Assembly: GCA_046593925.1 (NCBI GenBank)
Contig: JBKJQN010000109.1
Location: 1 to 19,792, forward strand
Length of the DNA: 19,792 nt
Direction: 5' to 3'
DNA from: JAYVYM01 sp046593925
Lineage (GTDB): Bacteria > Actinomycetota > Actinomycetes > Mycobacteriales > SCTD01
Shown here: in pieces, positions 8,438 to 15,054 of the stretch
How the letters are laid out: the number at the start of each line of letters is the position of its first letter
How positions within the stretch are numbered: the stretch's first letter is position 1
Position numbers and translations under genes: made by a program
The notes under the pieces: model-generated
The model's database searches: none
What the model was told of the DNA's origin: nothing
Seen by the model: the letters and a program-made list of their open reading frames with translations, nothing else

Positions 8438-8447
8438 TGGCTAACCC
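8438..8447. repeat. Right copy of 10-bp direct repeat flanking the IS4-family element
   Basis: TGGCTAACCC, identical to 6963-6972, starts at the first base outside the right terminal repeat. It runs straight into the left end of the IS1380-type element. Confidence 0.8.
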
Positions 8448-8495
8448 GGGGCTTTTACCTGGTCGGCGACGTTGCTCGTGTCGTTGAGCTGAAGA

Positions 8496-8557
8496 GTGCT
8501 CCTGATCGGCCAAGATAGGACTTGCTGAGGGTCCATTTGGGGTCGATCAGGGAGCAC
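8496..8557 (+). promoter_or_regulatory. Inverted repeat in IS1380 leader covering the ribosome binding site
   Basis: GTGCTCCTGATCG at 8496-8508 pairs with CGATCAGGGAGCAC at 8544-8557 with a single-base bulge. The 3' arm contains GGGAG at 8550-8554, the only purine-rich site upstream of GTG 8565. Transcripts that include both arms could fold and hide this site. This resembles the protection against read-through described for some other insertion sequences. Confidence 0.5.
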
Positions 8558-8564
8558 CTTCCAG

Positions 8565-9910
8565 GTGAGGAAGCGTACCGGGCTGTATCCGGCTGTCCAG
8601 GTTGATGCGGCGGCGTGTGGGGTCGTGTCGCAGGCCGGCGGTGTCGCCCTTGTGGAGACCGCGCGGGTGAGCGGCTGCTGAGCGTGGGGCTGGAGCCGTG
8701 GCGGGCGCCGCGGGCGGTGCACGACCCGGCGAGGGTGCTCCTGGACCTGGCGGTGACGCTGGCGGTGGGCGGGGACTGCCTGGCCGACGTCGCGGTCCTT
8801 CGCGCCGAGCGAGGGGTCTACGGGCGGGTCGCGTCTGACCCGACGGTGTCCCGGACGATCGACACTCTCGCCAACGACGCACCACGAGCCCTGGCCCCGA
8901 TCAACGCCGCCAAGGCGTCGGCTCGTGTGGCTGTGTGGAAGCTGGCGGGACGGCACGCCCCGGACCACCAGGTGAGCGCCGAACAACCGTTGGTGGTGGA
9001 CATCGACGCGACGCTGGTGACGTCGCACTCGGACAAGGAGGCGGCTCGGCCGACGTTCAAGCGCGGGTTCGGTCACCATCCGTTGTGGGCGTTCGCCGAC
9101 CACGGCGCCGAAGGGACCGGTGAGCCGCTCGCCGTCCTGCTCCGACCCGGGAACGCGGGGAGCAACACCGCCGCCGACCACATTCAGGTGCTCCGGGAGG
9201 CACTGCGGCAGCTCCCCGGCTACCAGAGCGGCCGCCGGCCGGGCCGCAAGGTTCTGGTCCGGATCGACGGCGCCGGCGCCACCCACGCGCTGCTGGACTG
9301 GCTGACCGGCCAGCGGCTGTCGTACTCGGTCGGCTACGGCCTGCCCGCGAACACCGAGAAGCTCCTTGCCCTGCTGCCCAAGGACGTCTGGCAGGTCGCC
9401 TACGACAGCGACGGAACCGTCCGGGACGGCGCCTGGGTCGCCGAACTCACCGGGCTGCTCGACCTGACCGGCTGGCCCACCGGCATGCGCGTCATCGTCC
9501 GCAAGGAACTGCGCGTCACGGCGTTCGCGACCAACACCGCCCGCGGGCAGCTCGCCGACCTCGAACTGCGGCACCGCCGCCGGGCCCGCTGTGAGGACCG
9601 GATCCGCAACGCCAAGGACACCGGCGTTGAGAACCTGCCGCTGCACGACATGGACCAGAACCCGATCTGGTGCGCCATCGTCGCGCTGGCCTGCGAGCTC
9701 ACCGCCTGGCTCCAGATGCTCACCCTGCCCGGCCACCCGGCCCGACGATGGGAACCCAAGCGGCTACGCCTGAGGCTGTTATCCGTCGCCGGACGCCTGG
9801 CCCGGTCCGCCCGGCGCGTCGTGCTCCACCTCAACCGGACCGGCCGCTGGACCGACCCGCTCCTCAGCATGCTCGACACGCTCCGAGGCCTGCCCGCCCC
9901 CGCCGGCTGA
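8565..9910 (+). pseudogene. IS1380-family transposase with N-terminal frameshift
   Basis: A DDE transposase of the IS1380 group. Reading starts at GTG 8565 (protein begins VRKRTGLYPAVQVDA, then GVVSQAGGVALVETARVSG) and stops at TGA 8679-8681. The rest continues one frame over from about 8668: ERLLSVGLEPWR, then DLAVTLAVGGDCLADVAVLR and SDPTVSRTID. Catalytic-core landmarks are VVDIDATLVTSHSDKEAA, FADHG, RIDGAGATHALLDWL and the late Glu region NAKDTGVENLPLHD. The end is TGA 9908-9910. An indel near 8665-8680 therefore separates the first 37 or so codons from the catalytic part. The downstream frame has its own possible starts, so a shortened protein could be made, but the family N-terminus would be lost. 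Confidence 0.8.
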
Positions 9911-10013
9911 CGCCGCACCTACCGCCGCTACGACAGCACCACCCCGGCCCGTGGACCCGACGCCCCCGAGCGACCTCGGACGATCTGTCACACCCGAACG
10001 GCACAATCACCCC

Positions 10014-10034
10014 GGACGGCACCTCTCGCCGTCC
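10014..10034 (+). terminator. Hairpin near IS1380 right end
   Basis: GGACGGC (10014-10020) and GCCGTCC (10028-10034) form a perfect 7-bp stem with a 7-nt loop, about 100 nt after the transposase stop. No T-tract follows. It may act as a terminator or be part of the element end. Confidence 0.35.
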
Positions 10035-10061
10035 AGTCAACCCCGACCAGGAAAATCACAG

Positions 10062-10360
10062 AAGATGCGGGCTAAGCGCGGGCTGAGCGCGTTGATCCAC
10101 CGCGCCGCTCACGACCACGGCTTCGACCCCGACCGGATCAGCTTCAGCACAGCCCTTCACGCCGCCCGACGCAGCATCCGCACCGGCCTATCCGAGACCG
10201 TCAACCTTTCCAGCGCACGACGCCGGGCCACCAGCGAACTGCTCCACGGGCTGCTCCCGAAACGGCGGCTACGGGCCAACGCCCGCGTCGTCCGCACAAG
10301 ATGAGCAACTACAACGTCAAACGTGCCCAGCACCGCAACTGGCCTACCCCGGGGGGATGA
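10062..10360 (+). pseudogene. C-terminal remnant of a second IS4-type transposase, frameshifted
   Basis: The reading begins MRAKRGLSALIHRAAHDHGF, then DPDRISFSTALHAARRSI and LLPKRRLRANARVVRTR, where it meets TGA 10302-10304. One frame over, ATG 10301 gives MSNYNVKRAQHRNWPTPGG and stops at 10360. Joined by one added base, this is the standard RVVRxxMSNYxVKR tail of an IS4-family transposase. It differs clearly in sequence from the complete IS4-family element at 6973-8437. Everything upstream of the tail is missing, where the IS1380 element begins. The bases around 10395-10412 (CTAAGTCAATGGTACTGGG) may be its old right end. Confidence 0.65.
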
Positions 10361-10463
10361 CGATCGGGGACGCCATCCGCATTCTCAGCCCACCCTAAGT
10401 CAATGGTACTGGGCCTAGCCCTGGCTTTGCGGGTTATCTGGGACGGGGGCAAGGTTCGCGTAG

Positions 10464-10679
10464 AAACCGAGTGCCCGTTACACTTCCCGCGGCCCCGATG
10501 GGTCTGATCCAGTGGCGGAGGTTGACATGGGACTCACTTGGCGGCCGTGGGCGAGTGTGTCGGAGGGTCGTACGACGCCCGGTGCGCCGGTCGCGGCGCT
10601 GCCGTGGGGGTCGACTTTTGCGTTGTTCATTGCGGATCCTGACGGTGGTATTTACGCGATCAAAGCGGAGCCCGGCTAG
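10464..10679 (+). pseudogene. Lectin-like repeat fragment
   Basis: The plus-strand frame from 10464 to TAG 10677-10679 contains WRPWASVSEGRTTPGAPVAA followed by LPWGSTFALFIADPDGGIYA. The order W-x-x-W, PGAPV, PWG, FALF-x-ADP-GGIY looks like one blade of a beta-propeller lectin-type repeat. An ATG lies at 10527, but only about one repeat is present, so I treat it as a scrap. The minus-strand recombinase frame passes antisense through it without recombinase similarity. That suggests a junction near 10680, where unrelated sequence was joined. The assignment rests on remembered sequence patterns. Confidence 0.4.
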
Positions 10680-10680
10680 G

Positions 10681-11381
10681 TCATCGATCACCTGGTCGGG
10701 GACCGCCCGTGGCTCGCCGTCGGGCTGCTTCTGCCGGTACCCGCCGCGGCGGTGCCACCCGAACGGCTCCTGCGGGTCGTGGCCGGCGTGCACCCGGCCG
10801 CCGGTGCGGGACTGCGGAGGCACCGGCGACACCAACGGCCCCCGGCCGGACTGCAGGTGGAAGTCGTAGAACGCCGACAGCACCGAGATTGCGTGGTTGA
10901 TCGTCGCCGGCGCGTACCCGGCCCGCAGCCCCACCTTCCCGGTCCGCGCGTTCACCGCCCCCGGTTCCGGCGCGCCAGCGTCATGGCGCTCCCGCGCCGG
11001 GTTGCTGCTCGAGCGCAGCCACAGCACGAAGTCCCGCAGCTCCACCCGGGTCGCCCGGTCCCAGCCGACCTCGACCGCGGACAGAAACCGGAACCAGCGC
11101 AGCAAGTCGTAGGCGTACGACCGGCACGACGCACCGCTGCTCCCACCGGCAAGCAGTTCCAGCAGGAACACGTCGACCGGTTCCAGCCGGTCCCCGGAGC
11201 CGTCGACGACCATCCACGGCCGCGTGGGGTCCGGGGTCGGCTCCACCCCACCGACCCGCATGACCACCAGCCCAGCGATGTCTCGCTCCACCACGACGTC
11301 CCCGTCCTCGACCAGCCCGTGGCCGAACCCTTCGGGGTCATGCCGCCAGCGGCAGGCAGGGCGCGCCGGTAGTGCGGTCAA
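10681..11381 (-). pseudogene. Tyrosine recombinase (phage-integrase family), catalytic domain missing
   Basis: The minus-strand frame contains the N-terminal core-binding part of an XerC/D-like integrase: LEPVDVFLLELLAGGSS, SYAYDLLRWFRFLSAVEVGW, then YAPATINHAISVLSAFYDFH and GYRQKQPDGEPRAVPDQV. The alignment to the family ends at about 10680, before the catalytic Arg/His-x-x-Arg/Tyr domain, and the frame runs on as low-complexity Arg-rich sequence to 10434. About half of the normal length is lost. The first 30 or so codons (11300-11381) overlap the end of the IS21 fragment, so the true start may be a GTG near VVVERDIAGLVV. It cannot recombine DNA as it stands. Confidence 0.72.
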
Positions 11382-11898
11382 CAGGTCGGTGGACCGCGGC
11401 GCCGCTGAACGACAGGCGGTAGGTGAACATGAAGCAGCGGACCTTCTCGCCCGCCAGGATCAGCCACACGTCGCCGAAGTCGACCTCGGCCTGCTCGCCC
11501 GGCGCGTGCGTCTGCGGCACGAACGCCTGCTCGACCAGCCGGCCGGCCTCGGCCTGGATCTGCGGGCGCCGGCGGGCGACGTAGTCACGGACGCTGGCGT
11601 ACGACACCTCGCTCATCGCGTGCTCGTCGACGAGCCGGGCCAGCACCCGCCGGGCGGTGTGCTGCTGCTTGCGGTGCGCGGTCAGGTCCTCCCGCAGCAT
11701 CGCGTCGATCAGCGGCTTCGCAGGGTCAAGCTTCGGCGCCGCGAACACCCGCGGCTGCCGCGCCGGCGGAGCCGCGGCCGCCAGCGCCTGCCGCACCGTC
11801 CGGCGGTGCACCCCGTGCCGCTCGGCCAGCGCCCGGATCGACAACTCCTCCAGCCGGGCGTCGCGGCGGATCGCCTCGAACAGCTCCACCCGGCCCAC
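11338..11898 (-). pseudogene. istA: IS21-family transposase IstA, 3'-truncated
   Basis: GTG 11898 starts MGRVELFEAIRRDAR. A helix-turn-helix follows (SIRALAERHGVHRRTVRQAL, about residues 20-39), then a linker with RVFAAPKLDP, and the beginning of the RNase-H-like integrase core. The first catalytic Asp is in AEVDFGDVWLI. Similarity stops after RLSFSGAAVHR near 11400, and the remaining residues are unrelated. IstA is normally more than twice this length and is followed by istB, which is absent. The sequence continues directly into the recombinase remnant. The three 24-bp repeats upstream are its terminal binding sites. Confidence 0.8.
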
Positions 11899-11983
11899 CC
11901 GCCACCACCCCCGCCCGAGGCCGTCCGGTCCGACGGTGGCAGGCAGGGCTCAGATCACCGTCAGGACCACCCCGACACGCCGC

Positions 11984-12084
11984 AGGTGGGGCCGACTAGC
12001 ACTGACACTCCTCGCCGATCAAGACGAGGTGGGGCCAGCTAGCTCTGACACAACCGGCCCAGGTGGGGCCAGCCAACGCTGACA
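11984..12084. repeat. Three 24-bp repeats at the surviving end of the IS21-family element
   Basis: Copies lie at 11984-12007, 12027-12050 and 12061-12084. Each begins AGGTGGGGCC, has a variable 8-base middle (GACTAGCA, AGCTAGCT, AGCCAACG) and ends CTGACA. Read on the minus strand the outermost copy begins TGTCAG. IS21-family elements end in 5'-TG...CA-3' and carry multiple such repeats that bind IstA. I take 12084 as the element end. The opposite end is missing. Confidence 0.75.
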
Positions 12085-12662
12085 CAGCCACGGCACCGAC
12101 CGAGTGCGCCGTCCCAGCAGCCGAGCCTCCGACGGCACGTCCCGAGGGCGTCCCCGGGTCGTGGTCATGCGCCCACTGCGCGTTCCCGCAGGACCGACCC
12201 GGTGATGCGTTCTCGGACAGGTACGCCTTGTTGGGCGTCCGGGCCGCCGGGTGCGCGAGTACATTCAGGCCGCGACGGGAAGTGCGGAGCCAGGCCAGCC
12301 GACGAGTGCAGACCCCTGGTCGACGTGGCGGACGCCGGCGTGCAAGTCCGTGACGGGACAACCTCGGGCCTCGTGCCCGTCGTGTGCCCAGTCGGACCCT
12401 CTCACCGCGACCCTGAGCGGTCAGTCTCAACAGCGAGAGGGCGCCGGAGCAGCCCTACGGACGTCGACGCACGTCCTCGCACGGTCGCCCTGCACGTACC
12501 CGTCGTCAGCGGCGTGCGCCGCAGCACGCAAGCTGAGGAGGTCGTGCCCGCCACGTGCCCGATCGGGTGGCGCTTCGAAGGACGTCGGCGGATGACCGCG
12601 TACAGCAATCAGCCGGCTGATCAGCCAGAACACATGTCCGCGAACGTCCATGGACGGTGACC
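12085..12662. other. No supportable gene
   Basis: Open frames exist on both strands, but none shows a recognisable domain, a convincing ribosome site or a consistent protein-like composition. A 14-bp perfect palindrome (ATCAGCCGGCTGAT, 12608-12621) is the only structure I noticed. Confidence 0.5.
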
Positions 12663-12711
12663 CACCAAGTTCCCAAGCTGAGAACGCGAGTTCGATTCTC
12701 GTCGCCCGCTC
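12663..12711 (+). tRNA. 3' half of a tRNA-Gly(CCC), remnant or attachment-site-like
   Basis: The anticodon loop TTCCCAA (12670-12676, anticodon CCC) is followed by the GCTGA half-stem, a GAACG-like variable region, a T-arm with stem GCGAG, loop TTCGATT and stem CTCGT, and an acceptor 3' strand ending in CGCCCGC. The pattern matches actinobacterial tRNA-Gly. The 5' acceptor strand and D-arm are not found upstream, and the 5' anticodon stem does not pair. Integrative elements that insert into tRNA genes leave such 3' copies behind. Confidence 0.5.
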
Positions 12712-12719
12712 TGCTGTTG

Positions 12720-13462
12720 ATGCTGGTCACGGGCTGTGTCTGGCGCTGTGGTGGTAACCCTGGACATCAAGTATGGCCACCACGTGCCCGAACGGCGGGC
12801 ACGCGTGGCTCGAACCGAGATGCCGCAGACCTTGCTCGCGGTCCCGACCGCGGTAGGTCTGTGCCAGTCTGACCGTTCCGCGGAGCACCTCGCGCGCTCT
12901 GTGCGCGATCACCCGTCGGTCCACAAGACTGAGAGGGCGCTCCGCGGTCTACGAACCGCCCCAGGTCGGTCGCAGATCCGACTTAGCTTGACCGCTCCTA
13001 ACCGCCGAGCGGGCGCCCCGGACGTTGGCCCACAAGATCAAAAAGGGGAAGTCTCCGAAGCCGCATGAGGACATCGTCGGCACGACGACAGGGGCCGTGT
13101 ACGTCGCGGTGTGGCCACCGGGCGTCAAGTGGACGACGCTGAAGTCGAGGAAGTGTGGATCCACCATCACCTGCCGGCCGGGTAGCAGCGCCACCGGTAC
13201 ATCGTCATGGACCGCTCGTGCGACCGCTGTCCCTTCCCCGCCTCGGTGAGACCCGGCACGAGACAAACTGCTCGAGAAGCTGCCGGCCTGTGGTCGTGGC
13301 GATATCGGGCGCCCGGACGCCGTCAAGGCCGGCACCGGACTGCGTCACGGGCTTGTCGGGATCTCACAACCGTCGCCGCGGCAGAGCAGTGGCCGACACG
13401 AGCGTGCCCAGGACCTGGGGAGGACCAGGGCCGGTCGCCGTAAGGGGATCGGCTAACGGCAC
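12720..13462. other. No supportable gene
   Basis: Overlapping open frames on both strands have similar GC-rich third positions and no recognisable family. A minus-strand frame at about 12949-13335 (with VPVALLPGRQVMVDPHFLDF) and a plus-strand frame from TTG 13025 (with VAVWPPGVKWTTLKSRKC) look mildly protein-like. Neither has a ribosome site and they overlap each other, so at most one can be real. Confidence 0.4.
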
Positions 13463-13918
13463 CTACATGTGGTTGCTCTGAGACGGTGGTTGCCAGACGA
13501 GCAGCATGTCCGCAGGCACGAAGCCCGCCCTCCGATAGAGCGGCATGGACTGCTCGCTGGGACTCAGGACGATCCGTGCCAGCCCCTCGGCCCTGCTCGT
13601 CTCCAGTAGGGCGGCAAGGAGACGCGCCCCAACGCCAGCGTTCCGGTGAGCAGGCTCCACAAAGAGGTTGGCCAGGTAGCCCCAGCGGCCAGAACTGCCC
13701 CCAGGTACCGGCATCCTGTCGAAGATCTTCATATTGACCATGCCAACGGCGGCGCCCGTCGTGTCCTCCGCGAGCCACCACCAACGCTGACTGCTCTCAC
13801 GTTCGAACCAGGCGCTGAACTCAACGGCGTAGTCGTCCGTGACCGCCACGCCGCGCCACGAAGCCCGAAGCGTCAGCAACGACAGCAGGTCCTGGCTACC
13901 TGCGCAGCGGATGTTCAC
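13463..13918 (-). CDS. GNAT-family N-acetyltransferase (151 aa)
   Basis: Transfers an acetyl group from acetyl-CoA to an amine; the substrate cannot be predicted. The GNAT fold is visible. A beta-strand region WWWLAEDTTGAAVGMVNM is followed by WGYLANLFVEPAHRNAGVGA, in which RNAGVGARLL is the pyrophosphate-binding motif A, and by the terminal MPLYRRAGFVPAD motif (LYxxxGF). The frame is open to GTG 13939, but GTG 13918 (MNIRCAGSQDLL) has AGGG 8 nt upstream and fits the usual family start. GTG 13939 lies within an inverted repeat and has no ribosome site. It is transcribed divergently from the VOC gene. Confidence 0.82.
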   Translation of the reverse strand: MNIRCAGSQDLLSLLTLRASWRGVAVTDDYAVEFSAWFERESSQRWWWLAEDTTGAAVGMVNMKIFDRMPVPGGSSGRWGYLANLFVEPAHRNAGVGARLLAALLETSRAEGLARIVLSPSEQSMPLYRRAGFVPADMLLVWQPPSQSNHM

Positions 13919-13938
13919 CGCTTCGACCCTGCCTACCA

Positions 13939-13956
13939 CCGGCTAACGGTAGCCGG
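13939..13956. promoter_or_regulatory. Inverted repeat upstream of the acetyltransferase, candidate operator
   Basis: CCGGCTA (13939-13945) and TAGCCGG (13950-13956) form perfect 7-bp arms with a 4-bp spacer. They lie 20 bp upstream of the chosen start in the divergent intergenic region shared with the VOC gene. This is a possible regulator-binding site. I could not place a convincing -10/-35 pair. Confidence 0.35.
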
Positions 13957-14040
13957 ATCTTCGCGCTTGCCTGCTCGAACCCGATGACAGGCCTTCTCGA
14001 CGGATCGGTGAGTCAAGGCTTGGTTGCTGCGGCGCGCGCC

Positions 14041-14720
14041 ATGACGTTGGATAGCCGTGTGGCGATCACTCTCATCGCGCTCCGCTGCCTCGCCCTCGAC
14101 CCCTGGGCGCAAGCGCAGTTCTGGGCAGGGTGCTCGGCGTTCAAGAAGAGGCAGCGAACGTCGTTGTACCAGGATTCTCTCTTCGGTTTGTGGTGACCGA
14201 CCGGCCCAAGACCGTGCAGGCGCGGATCCACTTCGACCTCACCAGCATGTCCCTGGGCGACCAGCGCGCCCGCGTCGCCACCGTTCTCCGTCTCGGCGGC
14301 CAGCACGTTGACATCGACCAGGATCCTGCCGAGGGCCACGTCGTGCTCGCAGATCCCGAAGGCAACGAGTTGCGCGTGATCCCGGCTGGCAATCATTTCC
14401 TCGCCGACACCGGCCGCATAGGGGCGGTCAACTGCGATGGCTCGTACGCCTTGGGGGTCTTCTGGAGCCGAGTGTTGGACTGGCCGCTGGTGTGGGACGA
14501 GGGAGACGAGACGGCCATCCAGTCGCCCGCAGGCGGATCGAAGTTCACGTGGAGCGGCCCGCCGCTGATGGCAAGCGAAACCCCTGAACGGATGAGCTTC
14601 CATCTCGCCGCCCAGGGGCCTGGGGATCTCGCGCGACTCGTCGAACTCGGTGCGACCAACCTCGGTGGGGGCCGGTTCCTTGACCCTGACGGCAACGAGT
14701 TCGTCGTCACGTCCGTCTAG
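14041..14720 (+). pseudogene. VOC (glyoxalase/bleomycin-resistance-like) family protein with one-base frameshift
   Basis: The vicinal-oxygen-chelate fold has two beta-alpha-beta-beta-beta modules. The N-terminal part starts at ATG 14041 or GTG 14059 and reads VAITLIALRCLALDPWAQAQ then FWAG, the usual VOC opening (DPxxxAxFWaxxLG). Adding one G in the GGG at 14128-14130 continues it as VLGVQEEAANVVVPGFSLRF. This leads to RIHFDLTS, GHVVLADPEGNELRVI, a second module (FWSRVLDWPLVWDEGDETA) and a terminal FLDPDGNEFVVTSV. With that base restored the protein would be 226 residues, a normal length for a two-domain member. Without it, only a product starting near GTG 14130, lacking the first strand and helix, could be made. 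It may be a real mutation or a sequencing error. Confidence 0.75.
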
Positions 14721-14739
14721 TCGCCGTCAGACGCGTGAA

Positions 14740-14760
14740 GGTCCAGCCGGAGGCTGGACC
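14740..14760 (+). terminator. Strong hairpin downstream of the VOC gene
   Basis: GGTCCAGCC (14740-14748) and GGCTGGACC (14752-14760) form a perfect 9-bp stem with a 3-nt loop, starting 20 nt after the VOC stop. No U-tract follows, which is common for terminator-like hairpins in high-GC genomes. Confidence 0.55.
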
Positions 14761-14978
14761 CGCCCAGGACACCTTCGCTGAACCGCTGATAATGCCGGCT
14801 ATCAGCTGCGCGACCTGTGTCTCGTCGGGCCCAGAGCCACTCGCCTCGCCTGTGTCCCGGTAGCCGACCGACGAGCGAGACACCGCAGGCCGTCCGGTAG
14901 CCGGAGGACCACCGGACACTTTCGGAGCCGATGGCGGGCAGTCTGGATGTTGTCCGTAGGGGATCGCCAGCGGGGCGG

Positions 14979-14998
14979 GCCATGACACCTGTCATGGC
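14979..14998. promoter_or_regulatory. Perfect 8-bp inverted repeat, candidate operator of the ABC/two-component operon
   Basis: GCCATGAC, spacer ACCT, then GTCATGGC form a perfect dyad centred about 66 bp before ATG 15055. Its size and symmetry suit a dimeric LuxR-type response regulator such as the one encoded at the end of this operon. Autoregulation is inference. A weaker dyad, GTCCGGT/ACCGGAC, lies further up at 14892-14917. Confidence 0.5.
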
Positions 14999-14999
14999 A

Positions 15000-15031
15000 G
15001 GGTCGTGACGGGCGGCCGGGGTGCACGACCC
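15000..15031 (+). promoter_or_regulatory. Inverted repeat immediately upstream of the ABC ATPase gene
   Basis: GGGTCGTG (15000-15007) and CACGACCC (15024-15031) are perfect 8-bp arms 16 nt apart, ending 23 nt before the ATG. It could be a second operator or a leader hairpin. The start at 15055 has no good Shine-Dalgarno site. Confidence 0.4.
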
Positions 15032-15054
15032 CGCTGACCAGCAGAGTTCCTCCC

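Larger units (their letters stand above)
8452..10057. mobile_element. IS1380-family insertion sequence (about 1.6 kb, ends approximate)
   Basis: The boundaries come from an inverted repeat whose clearest part is CCTGGTCGG at 8458-8466 and its complement at 10043-10051. A T-rich stretch lies outside each copy. The length of about 1.6 kb and the single IS1380-type transposase gene suit the family. I cannot define exact end bases or a target duplication. On the right it runs straight into a remnant of another transposase, which it may have interrupted. Confidence 0.65.

Noticed and set aside
12608..12621. Perfect 14-bp palindrome ATCAGCCGGCTGAT
   Set aside because: Isolated in a gene-free stretch with no second copy; too little to call an operator.
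12506..12730. Minus-strand frame reading RAGDENRTRVLSLGT
   Set aside because: This string is a well-known false protein produced by translating the antisense of a tRNA 3' half; it supports the tRNA remnant instead.
12949..13335. Minus-strand frame with ALLPGRQVMVDPHFLDFSVV
   Set aside because: Mildly protein-like, but no ribosome site, no recognised family, and the plus-strand frame from 13025 looks equally plausible.
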